Shown: in pieces, positions 32,283-41,557 of the stretch
Numbering within the stretch: the stretch's first letter is position 1
Layout of the letters: each line of letters opens with the position of its first letter
Origin: Spirochaetales bacterium Spiro_02
Lineage (GTDB): Bacteria; Spirochaetota; Spirochaetia; Sphaerochaetales; Sphaerochaetaceae
Length of the DNA stretch: 64,000 bases
Direction of reading: 5' to 3'
Assembly (NCBI GenBank): GCA_001604275.1
Contig: LVBD01000008.1
Span: 28,007-92,006, forward strand
Translations under genes and position numbers: made by a program
The notes under the pieces: model-generated
What the model saw: only the letters and a program-made list of their open reading frames with translations
Databases searched by the model: none
Told to the model about the DNA's origin: nothing

Positions 32283-33723
32283 CTTCACCTCCAGAAAGTA
32301 ATCTCGACAACCGCTTCTCGTCCAGCTGAACCGAAAGATTTTTTTCCTGAGTCGGAAGAACGAGTCCGGCCTTGCCATCCTTCGGCTTCCTCAGGTACTT
32401 GACCTGCGTATAGTAGAGGTCGGCCCGTCCTTCGTTCTTGGCTTTCGAGAAGACGATCGCGAGGTTCGCCGCATCGAGCAGCACGTCCAGCGGTACGCTC
32501 TTGTCCTTGATGTATTTTATGAACACATACCCGCCGGGAAAGTCCCTGGTATGCATCCAGTAGTCGTTGCCGCGGGTATGATGGCGCAGAAGTCCTTCGT
32601 TCTCCTTCGCGTTGCGTCCCACAAGGATCGTATATTGTCCGCTGGTGCATATCAGCCCCGGGGCCTTGCGCTTGTCCGTCTCCTTGACCGGCGCATGCCG
32701 CTCAAGGAGACGTTGCAGCCGGGCGATGTCCTGCTCCACGTCGTCGGTCTGTCTCAGCGCCTCCTCGAACCGGGCTTTCTCCCGCTCAAGCTCGGCGGCT
32801 GCCTGACTGTATTCGGCCAGCGCGTTCTCCCATGTCCCCTTCGCCTTCTGGTAGCGGCTGTAGTATGCCGCCACGTTCTCCGACGGGCTGAGCTTGGGAT
32901 CGAGGGCGATGGAAGCCGGCGCGCCGCCTTTCTCCCAGTCGGGTACCGATACCCAGCTCTGGTGCGCCTTGATCAGGTGTATCGACGACGAAAGCAGATC
33001 CCCAGTTTTCCGGTAGCTGTCGTACGAAGCGTTCTCGTCCCGTTTCCGCTCCAGCGACCGTACCGTCGCCTCCAGACGCCTCAGTTCCCTGTCCCGGAGC
33101 TGTTGTGCTCGTGTCCGCAGCTGTTCGATGGTCGTTTCGCTGGACTGCAACCCGTATTCCTGCTCGATCTGCCGGTTGAAGCTCCCTTCCGTCCGATGCC
33201 TGACAACGAATCGGTCGGCCTGAAGCTCGGCTTCGCTTCGGGACGACGGCAGGACCAGCGTTCTGCCGCTTGTCTCGTCCCGGTTCGGACGACGCAGCAG
33301 CAGGTCGAGGATCCTGTCGTTCCCGTCGGTGACGATGATGTTCGCCTGGGCTCCGCTGTATAGCCTGATGTACAGCCTGAACATAGTTCCATGATTGTCG
33401 AGGTCGAGCCGAACCAGTCGTTCCCCCGGAATCTGTTCCGCATGCGTGATCTTCGCACCTTCCAGATTCGCCCGGGCGAACTGGACGAACCGCTGGAGTT
33501 TTGCCGTCTTCTGCCGTTGCGGCGGCGCGACCTGTTCCGTCAGCGCATGGATGCGGCTGTACGGCGTGCCGATTTCCGTGTAGAGCCGCCACCGCCCGCA
33601 GTCGGACCGATAGAGATCCCATGTCAGCGCATGGAACGTATTCTGAGTCACATGCTGTATCGTGCTTCCTTGCAGCGGAAGCTCAGAAAGTATGAGCGCG
33701 ATTTCACGCCAGTTCAACGACAT
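32263..33723 (-). CDS. NFACT family protein (RqcH/fibronectin-binding-like)
   Basis: 486 residues. The N-terminal NFACT-N domain includes GTMFRLYIRLYSGAQANIIV and GNDRILDLLLRRP. A coiled-coil middle (about 190-360, LRDRELRRLEATVRSLERKR) and a C-terminal NFACT-R (DUF814) domain with ILVGRNAKENEGLLRHHTRG and DYWMHTRDFPGGYVFIKY follow. Full-length bacterial relatives (RqcH) act on stalled large ribosomal subunits and add alanine tails. This one is shorter than the usual 550-570 residues, so activity is not certain. AGGAGA precedes the ATG, 30 nt after folC. Confidence 0.88.
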   Translation of the reverse strand: MSLNWREIALILSELPLQGSTIQHVTQNTFHALTWDLYRSDCGRWRLYTEIGTPYSRIHALTEQVAPPQRQKTAKLQRFVQFARANLEGAKITHAEQIPGERLVRLDLDNHGTMFRLYIRLYSGAQANIIVTDGNDRILDLLLRRPNRDETSGRTLVLPSSRSEAELQADRFVVRHRTEGSFNRQIEQEYGLQSSETTIEQLRTRAQQLRDRELRRLEATVRSLERKRDENASYDSYRKTGDLLSSSIHLIKAHQSWVSVPDWEKGGAPASIALDPKLSPSENVAAYYSRYQKAKGTWENALAEYSQAAAELEREKARFEEALRQTDDVEQDIARLQRLLERHAPVKETDKRKAPGLICTSGQYTILVGRNAKENEGLLRHHTRGNDYWMHTRDFPGGYVFIKYIKDKSVPLDVLLDAANLAIVFSKAKNEGRADLYYTQVKYLRKPKDGKAGLVLPTQEKNLSVQLDEKRLSRLLSGGEDAVEKP

Positions 33724-33753
33724 CTGTTCTCCTCATGCATCGCAGGATGCATC

Positions 33754-35103
33754 TCAGGCATGCAGGATATCGTATGCTTTTTTTATCTCTCCCGCAAGAT
33801 AGAAAGAACCGCAGGCGAGGATCGCCTTGTCCTCCGGCGTCTGCTCCAGCGCCTGGCGCAACGCATCGACGGGCGAGGGGACGAGGTATATTTCCTTGTG
33901 CCTGGCATCATCCTTCGCCATCTCCCGGAATAGGTCGTAGAGCCCGCCGATGTCGCTTGCCTTGTATGTTCCCGGGGTCGAAATGATGACTCGGTCGAAC
34001 TGGTCGAGCACCTCGCGGACCATGTGCGGATGATCCTTGTCCCGCAGCGCCCCGTAGATCACTGTGTTCCCTTCCTTGCCGTGCAGTTGTCCGAAGCTGT
34101 GGAACAGGTGCCCCAGACTCTGCACCGTATGCGCCCCGTCAAGATAGATCGGCGTCGATTCCTCGAGCTTCTGCATCCGTCCCGGAAGCCGGTTGCGCTC
34201 CATCGCAGCCTCAGTGAGGCCCTGACGATGCAATCCCAGTTTCTTGAGCGTCAGCAGCGCGAGGGCGCAGTTGTCCGCCTGCACCTCGCCCCGCATGGCC
34301 AGCGTCAGATCGGTCCGCGATCCATCCTTCCAGAGGATCGTGGAAACCTGGCCTTCGGCAGTGGAGCGCGAGGCGATGCCGGTCGTTTCTTCGTCAAGAA
34401 AATACGCCGTGCTTCCCTGGGCCTTCGCCTCCGCTTCGAACACTTGCCGCGCCTCGGGCTTCTGCCTGGCAATGAAGCATGGAACCGACGGCTTGATGAT
34501 CTTCGCCTTTTCTCCTGCGATCTTTGCTATGGTGTCGCCCAGCAGCGCGGTATGCTCCAGCTCGATCGGACAGAGAACCGATGCCTGCGGCGTGATCGTG
34601 TTGGTCGCATCGAGCCTTCCTCCCAGCCCGGTCTCGATCACCGCCCACTGGCATGCCGTCCTGGAAAACAGCAGGAACGCATAGCAGGTGTACAGCTCGA
34701 ACGTCGTAGGGTTCGTCTCCCCCCATTGGTCGGTGAACCGGAAGTCCTTGATCCTGTCCGCCAGCTCCCCACCGACCTCGATAAGCGTCGGATCGTCGAA
34801 AAAGACTCCCGCGAGACTGAACCGTTCCCGATAGTCCGTCAGATGCGGGGAAAGATACAGTCCGGTCTTGAATCCGGCCGCGACCAGTCCTGCCGCAAGG
34901 AAACTGGCGGTGGAGCCTTTGCCTTTTGACCCCGCGACATGGATCGACAGGAAATCCTGCTCCGGGTGTCCGAGCAGATCGAGCAACTTGAACATCCTGT
35001 CGAGCCTGTAGGTCCGTGTCGTATAGTGGTCTGCGCTTTTCTTTTCCAGGTTGTTGAAACTTTCCATGAAAGCCACCACTTCGTCGAATGTCTTGAACTC
35101 CAT
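33754..35103 (-). CDS. folC: Folylpolyglutamate/dihydrofolate synthase
   Basis: 449 residues of the Mur ligase fold. SIHVAGSKGKGSTASFLAAG is the P-loop, LYLSPHLTDYRERFSLAG the folate-binding segment, and VIETGLGGRLDATNTI, LCPIELEHTALLGDTIAKIA and YLDGAHTVQSL the remaining signature blocks. It adds glutamates to folates. It starts a four-gene operon transcribed away from the acyl-CoA synthetase. The ribosome-binding site is weak (GAAGAG). Confidence 0.92.
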   Translation of the reverse strand: MEFKTFDEVVAFMESFNNLEKKSADHYTTRTYRLDRMFKLLDLLGHPEQDFLSIHVAGSKGKGSTASFLAAGLVAAGFKTGLYLSPHLTDYRERFSLAGVFFDDPTLIEVGGELADRIKDFRFTDQWGETNPTTFELYTCYAFLLFSRTACQWAVIETGLGGRLDATNTITPQASVLCPIELEHTALLGDTIAKIAGEKAKIIKPSVPCFIARQKPEARQVFEAEAKAQGSTAYFLDEETTGIASRSTAEGQVSTILWKDGSRTDLTLAMRGEVQADNCALALLTLKKLGLHRQGLTEAAMERNRLPGRMQKLEESTPIYLDGAHTVQSLGHLFHSFGQLHGKEGNTVIYGALRDKDHPHMVREVLDQFDRVIISTPGTYKASDIGGLYDLFREMAKDDARHKEIYLVPSPVDALRQALEQTPEDKAILACGSFYLAGEIKKAYDILHA

Positions 35104-35274
35104 CTCTTCGGATTACCTCGGGCGATACTGTAGTACAGCCGTGGCTTTTGGTCAACGAAACTCGCCCGTGAAATGCCGCGCATTTCCGTTCCTCGGGTGA
35201 TTGGCTAGGAACATTGCCAATGGACAAATAAACCTGACAAGTTGACGTTTTGTGATTTTTTGTATTTATTGAGC

Positions 35275-35303
35275 TTGAATTTTTTTCTACACCGAAATAT
35301 AGT
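35275..35303 (+). promoter_or_regulatory. Promoter of the acyl-CoA synthetase-yhbY operon
   Basis: TTGAAT (35275-35280), 17 nt and TATAGT (35298-35303). A second possible promoter TTGACG-17-TTTATT starts at 35242. Both lie in the AT-rich divergent gap with folC. Confidence 0.6.
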
Positions 35304-35379
35304 AGACCCAAGACCCGGTAATCCATCGGGATTTTCGTATATCCGGCCGTCTGGCAGTGAGAAGGAGCGGCGTGTAGCC

Positions 35380-37131
35380 ATGGGTAAGCAGAAACGAGAT
35401 GAAATGCCTTGGAGATTCCTTGCCGAGTACAAGGGAAGATTCTTTGACGGTGAATGGCCTACCGTTCCCGAGATGTTCGAGATCACCTGCGAACGCTATC
35501 CGCAGAACATGTGCTTCCGCGCTTTCGTCCCCAAGCCGCTTCAGCTGGACTATACCGAAGCTTTGGCCGTGATCAAGGGCGTGGCGAACTATCTCCTGTC
35601 CCAGGGGGTGAAATCGGGCGACAAGATCGGTGTCAGCGGCAAGAACAGCCCCGAATGGGCCATTGCGTATCTCGCCATCCTGTATGCCGGAGCGATCGTC
35701 GTTCCGCTGGACAATGCGCTGCATGACGGCGAGATGGAGAAACTGATGGCGTTTGCAGGAGTTACTCGTCTGTTCGCCGACGCGGACCGGCTCGAACGCA
35801 TCGATGCCGACGGTTCCGTCGGTCTCGTGGAGAAGATCAGCCTTGAGCCTGCCGGTTCGAGCTATGTCCTCGACTGTCAGATCGCCGAGGACCAGCCGCG
35901 CGTCAAGTCCAAGGAGGACGATCTGGCGGCGATTCTGTTCACCAGTGGAACTACCGGCACTCCGAAAGGCGTCATGCTCACCCATAGGAATCTCGTCAGC
36001 GACTGCTACTATGCGCAGGGCAACATGAATATCTACAATACCGACGTCTTCTATGCCATATTGCCGATCCATCATGCCTATACGATGCTCGCCGTGTTCA
36101 TCGAAGCTATCAGCGTCGGCGCTGGGATCGTGTTCGGCAAGAAGCTGGTGATCAGCCAGGTCCTGAAAGAACTGAGGGAAGGCGAGGTGACGATGTTCCT
36201 CGCCGTGCCGATGCTGTTCAACAAGATGATCGCCGCCCTGATGGAGGGCGTTCGCAAGAAGGGCATCATCGTCTACGGGCTGATCCGTGGCCTCATGGGA
36301 ATCTCCGGCTTTATCAAGAAAGTGTTCAAGGTGAATCCCGGCAAGAAGATGTTCGGTTTCCTGCTCAAGCAGCTTTCGTTGGAGAGCAACCGTATCTGCA
36401 TCTGCGGGGGGGGGCCGCTTCCGGCTTCCACGTTCAAGATGTTCAACGAGCTGGGCATCGACTTCGTCCAGGGCTATGGCCTGACCGAGACAAGTCCGAT
36501 CATCAACTTGAATCCGATCGACGCATACATCGAGACTTCGGTAGGGAAGACGATTCCCGGTGTGGAGATGAAGATCGTCGATCCCGATCCCGATGGCAAC
36601 GGGCTTGTCTACGCCCGCGGTTCCATGGTCATGCAGGGCTACTACAACAACCCGGAGGCCACGTCCGAAGTTCTCTACCCGGACGGGTGGCTCAATACCG
36701 GCGACGTAGGGCATCTTGATTCGAACAACTATCTGTATCTGACCGGTCGCGCCAAGAACGTGATCGTGACCGAGGGCGGCAAGAATGTGTTCCCCGAGGA
36801 GATCGAGGATCATTTCCAGCTGTACAACGAGATCGACCAGATCTGCGTGCTGAGCTATATCGCCGATGCAAAGACCCGTAGCGAGGGGATTCGCGCCTTG
36901 ATCTATCCCGCGGAGAAATATCGTTCAGAAGTCGCCAAGGAGAAGAGCGACGCCGTCGAAGCGGCGAAAGCCATCCAGTCCCGCATGGAGGAGATCGTCG
37001 CTGAGGTGAACAAGGATCTGCAGGCGTACAAGAAGATCTCCAAGGTCACGGTCGTCGGCGAGCCGATGGAAATGACCAGCACGAAGAAAATCAAGCGCTT
37101 CATAGTTGCACAACAGTACAAGGACAAGTAA
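35380..37131 (+). CDS. Long-chain acyl-CoA synthetase (AMP-forming)
   Basis: 583 residues. AILFTSGTTGTPKGVMLTHR is the AMP-binding core, FVQGYGLTETSPIINLNP the second, and GWLNTGDVGHLDSNNYLYLT with GRAKNVIVTEGGKNVFPEEI the C-terminal hinge motifs. The catalytic lysine near the end falls in MTSTKKIKRF. It activates fatty acids to acyl-CoA, or to acyl-AMP for transfer. AAGGAGCGG sets the start at 35380. yhbY follows after 11 nt. Confidence 0.9.
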   Translation: MGKQKRDEMPWRFLAEYKGRFFDGEWPTVPEMFEITCERYPQNMCFRAFVPKPLQLDYTEALAVIKGVANYLLSQGVKSGDKIGVSGKNSPEWAIAYLAILYAGAIVVPLDNALHDGEMEKLMAFAGVTRLFADADRLERIDADGSVGLVEKISLEPAGSSYVLDCQIAEDQPRVKSKEDDLAAILFTSGTTGTPKGVMLTHRNLVSDCYYAQGNMNIYNTDVFYAILPIHHAYTMLAVFIEAISVGAGIVFGKKLVISQVLKELREGEVTMFLAVPMLFNKMIAALMEGVRKKGIIVYGLIRGLMGISGFIKKVFKVNPGKKMFGFLLKQLSLESNRICICGGGPLPASTFKMFNELGIDFVQGYGLTETSPIINLNPIDAYIETSVGKTIPGVEMKIVDPDPDGNGLVYARGSMVMQGYYNNPEATSEVLYPDGWLNTGDVGHLDSNNYLYLTGRAKNVIVTEGGKNVFPEEIEDHFQLYNEIDQICVLSYIADAKTRSEGIRALIYPAEKYRSEVAKEKSDAVEAAKAIQSRMEEIVAEVNKDLQAYKKISKVTVVGEPMEMTSTKKIKRFIVAQQYKDK

Positions 37132-37142
37132 GATACTCCGGT

Positions 37143-37445
37143 ATGAACAGTAACGTACGTAGTTATCTCCGGGCGCAGGCGCATGACCTGCGTCCGATCG
37201 TGATGGTGGGCAAGGGCGGTGTGAACGACAGCGTCATAGCCGCCTTGGAAGAAGCGCTCGTCCATCACGAGCTGGTGAAGATCAAGTTCCAGGATTTCAA
37301 GGGTGAGGTTCGTCCGCTGTCCGACCAGCTGGCGGCCGCCACTTCGGCGGAGGTCGTTTCGATGGTGGGCTTTACAGCGGTTTTGTTCCGTCAGAATCCG
37401 AAAGATCCCGACCGCTTGATCAAGATTCCGGCCAACTTGCTCTAG
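37143..37445 (+). CDS. yhbY: YhbY-like RNA-binding protein (CRM domain)
   Basis: 100 residues forming one CRS1-YhbY domain. RSYLRAQAHDLRPIVMVGKG then GVNDSVIAALEEALVHHELV, with the G-K-G-G loop and KIKF strand of the family. Bacterial YhbY binds pre-50S ribosomal particles. It is the second gene of the acyl-CoA synthetase operon. Confidence 0.93.
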   Translation: MNSNVRSYLRAQAHDLRPIVMVGKGGVNDSVIAALEEALVHHELVKIKFQDFKGEVRPLSDQLAAATSAEVVSMVGFTAVLFRQNPKDPDRLIKIPANLL

Positions 37446-37458
37446 ACACCAGGTGTCT
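37444..37458. repeat. Palindrome at the end of yhbY
   Basis: AGACACCAGGTGTCT overlaps the yhbY stop codon. The arms AGACACC/GGTGTCT are perfect around a single A. There is no T-run, so it is not a clear terminator. Confidence 0.35.
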
Positions 37459-37531
37459 GCCGACGTTTCCTGCCCTGCTATTTTCCAACTGGACTGGGCG
37501 GGGGCTGATGCTTGTTCCGAAGCGCGGGTCG

Positions 37532-39091
37532 TTACGAGAGCGCTCCTTTGTAATAGGAGAATCCCAAGGCGTCCAGGCGGCGGTGTAGGGCGGGGATCCT
37601 GCGGCTGAACGATGCAAAGTCCTTATTTTCGCGCGGTGTCCATAGCCCTTCGGCAAGAGCCGCCAGACGCGGGAAGAACATGTATTCGGCATGCTTCGCG
37701 AAACATACTTTCTCAGTCCAGAGGTTGCCTTGTCCCCCGATGACCATCCTGGCCTGCGTTTCGTCCATTCCGGGAGCGATCGGATCGGCTTCATAGGAGT
37801 CCCCGACCGTAGCTACGCTGATGTTGCCCGGTTCATCGATGTCGTCCAGATGCTTGTGGTCGAGATAGCAGCCTCCCGTGGTCGGGCACATGATGACCTC
37901 ATGCCCCATCGACGACGCTTTGATTCCTCCTTCCAGACCTCTCCATGACATTACGATCACGTCTTTCGGAAGCCCCAGCGTTTCGGTGCCTTCGAGCACT
38001 TCGTCCCAGCCGATGGCCCTTCGTCCGTATTTCTGGATGAGTTTCACGACTTGGACCGTCATCCAGCTTTGCAGCTCGTCGAACGTGGCTAGATGGTTCT
38101 CTAGGAGACGTTTGTTGCATTTCGGACATTCCTTCCAGCGTACTTTCGGGCATTCGTCGCCTCCGATGTGGATGTACGGGCCGGGAAACAGTTGTGCGGT
38201 GGTGCGAAAGACCGCATCAAGCACGTCCAGGACCTTGTCGTTGCCGACGCACATCACGTCGTCGAAGATTCCCCAGCGGTCTTCGACCTGGTACGGGCCT
38301 CCGGTGCATCCGAGTTCCGGATATGCGGCCAGTAGGGCGGAGGCGTGCCCCGGAGTTTCGATTTCGGGCACGACCATCACGTGTCGCTCGTCGGCGTAAC
38401 GGACGATTTCCTGAATCTGCTCCGCCCTGTAGAAGTCTCCGTACGTATTGTCCCATGATTGTCTGAGGTCTGTCCGGTACGCCCCGATTTCTGTGAGACG
38501 TGGATATTCTGGTACCGGCAGTCTCCAGCCTTGGTCGTCGACCAGATGCCAGTGGAATCGGTTGAGGTGGTGCAGGCTGGCCGCATCGATCATCTTCTTG
38601 ATGAACTCTACGCTGAAGAAATGGCGCGAACAGTCGAGCATGAAGCCTCTCCATGCGAATCGGGGCGAATCGATGCACGAAAAGCAGGGGATGCTCGCCC
38701 CCGAGACGAGGATTAGCTGCCTGATGGTCTGCAATCCGTGCCATATTCCGTCCGGCGCCATTGCCTCGATCACGATCGCATCCGTCGTCGTCTCGATCAG
38801 ATAGGCTTCAGCTCCATGTCCGTCGTCCCACGCCGGTACGAGCCGGATGATGATGCGCGCCGTGTCGCTGCCGCGCAGGTGTGTCCGTTCCACGACCGGC
38901 AGCGGCGAGGCATAGCCCAAAGCTGTGGCGAGGTCCGCCGCTGCGATTCTGGCTTCGCTTGCCAGGCCGCTTTGGTAGACGATACCGGTATCGGATCCGA
39001 AAGTGAATGCGCCATCGGTATCTACGATGCGCATCGGTGCCGGAATCAGCTGTTCGCTGGCTTTCGTGGCGAAGAAAGCGGATGTGTCCAT
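37532..39091 (-). CDS. Beta-N-acetylhexosaminidase (GH20)
   Basis: 519 residues. The N-terminal GH20b domain (about 1-130) is followed by the catalytic barrel, which begins RFAWRGFMLDCSRHFFSVEF. HLNRFHWHLVDDQGWRLPVP is the family block. YIHIGGDECPK (about residue 311) carries the catalytic Asp-Glu pair, and GWDEVL a further conserved site. There is no signal peptide, so it acts in the cytoplasm on imported chitooligosaccharides or similar beta-linked hexosamines. The ATG at 39091 is better spaced from AGGAG than the one at 39094. It lies next to the ROK regulator and sugar importer, transcribed away from them. Confidence 0.92.
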   Translation of the reverse strand: MDTSAFFATKASEQLIPAPMRIVDTDGAFTFGSDTGIVYQSGLASEARIAAADLATALGYASPLPVVERTHLRGSDTARIIIRLVPAWDDGHGAEAYLIETTTDAIVIEAMAPDGIWHGLQTIRQLILVSGASIPCFSCIDSPRFAWRGFMLDCSRHFFSVEFIKKMIDAASLHHLNRFHWHLVDDQGWRLPVPEYPRLTEIGAYRTDLRQSWDNTYGDFYRAEQIQEIVRYADERHVMVVPEIETPGHASALLAAYPELGCTGGPYQVEDRWGIFDDVMCVGNDKVLDVLDAVFRTTAQLFPGPYIHIGGDECPKVRWKECPKCNKRLLENHLATFDELQSWMTVQVVKLIQKYGRRAIGWDEVLEGTETLGLPKDVIVMSWRGLEGGIKASSMGHEVIMCPTTGGCYLDHKHLDDIDEPGNISVATVGDSYEADPIAPGMDETQARMVIGGQGNLWTEKVCFAKHAEYMFFPRLAALAEGLWTPRENKDFASFSRRIPALHRRLDALGFSYYKGALS

Positions 39092-39161
39092 CATGTCTCC
39101 TCTTGTAGTGTCATGATAGGGTGGTTGAAGTAGATACGAAAATCACTCTGCCGGTATTCTG

Positions 39162-39255
39162 CCATTCCCATTCCATTCCCATTCCATTCCCATGCCACTC
39201 CCATGCAATGACTCTGCAATGACTCTGCAATGACCCCAACCCTGCAATGACCCTT
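39162..39255. repeat. Degenerate 11-bp tandem array (GCAATGACC family), locus A
   Basis: Three CCATTCCCATT-type units, CCACTCCCATG, two CAATGACTCTG, CAATGACCCCA, a 6-bp remnant and CAATGACCCTT, almost all in strict 11-bp phase. The array lies between the GH20 start and the ROK promoter. The CAATGACC part is shared with the arrays at 44285 and 54664. Confidence 0.75.
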
Positions 39256-39266
39256 TTTATTTTGTG

Positions 39267-39295
39267 TTGACAGGAGGGGGGATGCGTGGTAGCCT
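39267..39295 (+). promoter_or_regulatory. Promoter of the ROK regulator gene
   Basis: TTGACA (39267-39272), 17 nt and TAGCCT (39290-39295). The promoter, the following TTTGTACA site and the leader as far as CATAAGTC (39336-39343) are homologous to the region before the sugar-binding protein at 42588. Confidence 0.65.
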
Positions 39296-39319
39296 TTGTT
39301 TGTACAGAGAGCAAACAAA
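39295..39319. promoter_or_regulatory. Operator-like inverted repeat of the ROK gene
   Basis: TTTGTTTG (39295-39302) and CAAACAAA (39312-39319) are perfect inverted arms 9 nt apart. They overlap TTTGTACA and lie directly after the -10 box. A likely autoregulatory site for the ROK protein (inference). Confidence 0.5.
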
Positions 39320-39372
39320 CTATTTGTAGGAGTGGCATAAGTCTTTCGACTGGTACCAATGTAGCATAGCAA

Positions 39373-40560
39373 ATGAGAATCAACAATAATAATTTCCAGA
39401 AGAATGCGAACACCTCCTTGGTCGCCCAGCTGATCTGGCGGACCCCTGGAATCAGTCGCGTCGATATCGCACGCGAACTGAACCTCTACCGATCGACGGT
39501 CACGAACATCATTTCGTCGTTGATCGAGCATCGAGTTGTCTACGAAGGGGAGGAGGGCAGCGGCATGGCCCGGGGCGGTCGCAAGCCGATCATCCTGAAG
39601 CTGAACGAACGCTTCGGATGCGTGGTCGGATTCGACATCCAGCCCTCCCACTACCGCGCGGTGATCCTGAACCTCTCCGGCGATCTGCTCTGGGAGGGCG
39701 TGGGAATGATTCCCGACGTCCATTTCGACGGAATCATCGATTTCCTGATGGACATCGTGCTTGTGGAGATATCCCGCATAGGCATTCCGTTGCTCGGAGT
39801 ATGCATCGGCATCCCCGGGATCGTGGACAGCGACCGCGGCATCATCCGGTACGCCGAGCCGTTCAAGGTGGTGGACTACGACCTATACGACTACTTTACC
39901 AGTCGCTACGACGCGGCCGTCTTGGTGGAGAACGATGCCAACTGTTGCGCATGGCTCGAAATGACGCTCAATAGGCAAGTGAACCTCGGCGATTTCATCT
40001 GCGTGATCGGCGACTTCCACGAAGGCAACTACACATTCGAGGACCGAAGCGGCATCGGCGTAGGCATCGGGCTTTCCATCGGCGGCAGGGTGTACCACGG
40101 CAGCCATGCGGCGGCCGGCGAGTTTTGCTCGCTTTCCTGGAGAAAGGACTGTCCCGGTCAGACCGGACTGCCCGACGATCTGCTGGTCAACTCTGCGCAT
40201 GACGAAGAGGCTTGGAGAATCTGGTTGCGGGATCTGTTCGCCTCGCTCGTTCCCGTGATTTCCGTCATGGACCCGCGGGTGATCTTCATCCATGGCTGTC
40301 CGTTCGCAGACGAAGCGAAGATCCGCCGGGAACTGGACGAACTCGTGCCTCAGTTCCCCGCCGTACTGGAGAAAGTCGGCTGCCAGCTGGTGTTCAACGC
40401 CCAGGACGAGGCTGTCGTGGCGAAAGGCGCCGCAATGATGTTCCTGCAGAAACTGTTCGCGGTTCCTGAATTGTCCGAGATGGATTCTCGCTGTCACTTC
40501 GACTGGGATTATGTGATCCGGCAGGCTTCGTCGAGGCGCAAGTCATATCGTAAGAACTAA
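39373..40560 (+). CDS. ROK family transcriptional regulator
   Basis: 395 residues. The N-terminal winged helix includes SLVAQLIWRTPGISRVDIAR and LNLYRSTVTNIISSLI. The ROK sugar-kinase-like domain follows, with GFDIQPSHYRAVILNLSGDL, LGVCIGIPGIVDSDRGIIRY, VENDANCCAWLEM and GIGVGIGLSIGGRVYHGSHA. The usual Cys-rich zinc motif after the H-x-x-G-E is missing (HAAAGEFCSLSW only), so zinc binding may be lost. NagC/XylR-type proteins like this repress sugar genes until a sugar or sugar phosphate binds. It stands at the head of the sugar importer genes, 24 nt before the first permease. Confidence 0.88.
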   Translation: MRINNNNFQKNANTSLVAQLIWRTPGISRVDIARELNLYRSTVTNIISSLIEHRVVYEGEEGSGMARGGRKPIILKLNERFGCVVGFDIQPSHYRAVILNLSGDLLWEGVGMIPDVHFDGIIDFLMDIVLVEISRIGIPLLGVCIGIPGIVDSDRGIIRYAEPFKVVDYDLYDYFTSRYDAAVLVENDANCCAWLEMTLNRQVNLGDFICVIGDFHEGNYTFEDRSGIGVGIGLSIGGRVYHGSHAAAGEFCSLSWRKDCPGQTGLPDDLLVNSAHDEEAWRIWLRDLFASLVPVISVMDPRVIFIHGCPFADEAKIRRELDELVPQFPAVLEKVGCQLVFNAQDEAVVAKGAAMMFLQKLFAVPELSEMDSRCHFDWDYVIRQASSRRKSYRKN

Positions 40561-40584
40561 TTGTGAATCATGGGGGGGAGTCGC

Positions 40585-41556
40585 ATGTCGATTTTCAGCA
40601 AGAAGAAACTTGGAGCCGCCGGGGAGGAACTGGCCTTGGCGACGCAATTGAAGACGGGAGGCGGAGCGACTGCACGAAAGGAGCAGATCGTTTCGTACTG
40701 GCTGCTTGTGCTTCCCGGGTTCCTCATCTATGTCGCGGTCATGGCGTTTCCGACCGTCTTTTCCATCTTCCTCAGCTTGAGCGACTACAAGGGCGGCAAG
40801 CTATTCGGCGGACCGAATCCCGTCAAGCTCGTCGGTTTCGGCTACTATTCGAAAATGTTCCATGACGAGTATTTCTATCTAGCGCTGAAGAACAACCTCT
40901 ACATCGTGCTCGTGTCGGTCTTCGGACAGATCCCGCTTGGGTTCTTCATGGCGTACATCCTTTTCCGGGGGATGGTCAGGGGCAGGGATTTCTTCCAGAC
41001 GATGATCTATCTCCCCTGCGTCATCTCGACGGTAGTCATCGGTATCCTGTGGAAGGCGTTCTTCGCGCCGACGGGCGCGTTCACCGATCTGGTAAGGATA
41101 TTCAATCCTACCTACGAAGCCGGACTGTCCAGCCATCCGATGATCAAGGTGCTGTTCGTTATCCTGTGGATGTACACAGGAACCTATTTGATCATCTTTC
41201 TGGCCAATTTGCAGAAGATCGACGTATCGGTCATCGAGGCGGCGAAGATCGACGGGGCGAGCGAGATACAGGCGTTGCGCTACATCATTCTTCCTGCGCT
41301 CAGCGGGGTGATCGTCACCTCTGCGATCCTTGCGATCAGCGGATCGCTCAAGAGCTTCGACCTGATCTACGTCATGACGGCCGGCGGGCCGGCGAACCGG
41401 ACCAGCGTGCTGTCGCTGTACATGTACGACAAGGCGTTCCGCGGGGCTCCGAACTATCCCATGGCGAACGCGATTTCCACCGTCATGGTGATCATCAGCT
41501 TTTTGCTGATCGGGCTGACCAAACTGGTCGAACGGAAGTTCGGGGGGAGGGAATAG
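40585..41556 (+). CDS. Sugar ABC transporter permease (MalF-like)
   Basis: 323 residues, six hydrophobic helices after a 35-residue cytoplasmic start. The inner-membrane loop VIEAAKIDGASEIQALRYII is the EAA motif that docks the ATPase. ASVIEAA-type spacing and length fit CUT1 (oligosaccharide) importers. The start at 40585 follows GGGGGGAG; an in-frame alternative at 40570 has no site. No ATPase gene is in the window, so a shared MsmX-like ATPase elsewhere is likely. Confidence 0.9.
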   Translation: MSIFSKKKLGAAGEELALATQLKTGGGATARKEQIVSYWLLVLPGFLIYVAVMAFPTVFSIFLSLSDYKGGKLFGGPNPVKLVGFGYYSKMFHDEYFYLALKNNLYIVLVSVFGQIPLGFFMAYILFRGMVRGRDFFQTMIYLPCVISTVVIGILWKAFFAPTGAFTDLVRIFNPTYEAGLSSHPMIKVLFVILWMYTGTYLIIFLANLQKIDVSVIEAAKIDGASEIQALRYIILPALSGVIVTSAILAISGSLKSFDLIYVMTAGGPANRTSVLSLYMYDKAFRGAPNYPMANAISTVMVIISFLLIGLTKLVERKFGGRE

Positions 41557-41557
41557 C

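Noticed and set aside
35287..36813. 508-residue minus-strand ORF opposite the acyl-CoA synthetase
   Set aside because: Shadow of a conserved gene. The composition is His/Asp/Arg-rich without domain signatures.
37444..37458. Terminator after yhbY
   Set aside because: The palindrome has almost no loop and no T-run, so it is listed only as a repeat.
39160..39250. Coding interpretation of array A (a Gly/Met/Trp-rich repeat peptide on the minus strand)
   Set aside because: The repeat gives open frames simply because 11-bp units avoid stops. There is no start signal and the region lies between two divergent promoters.
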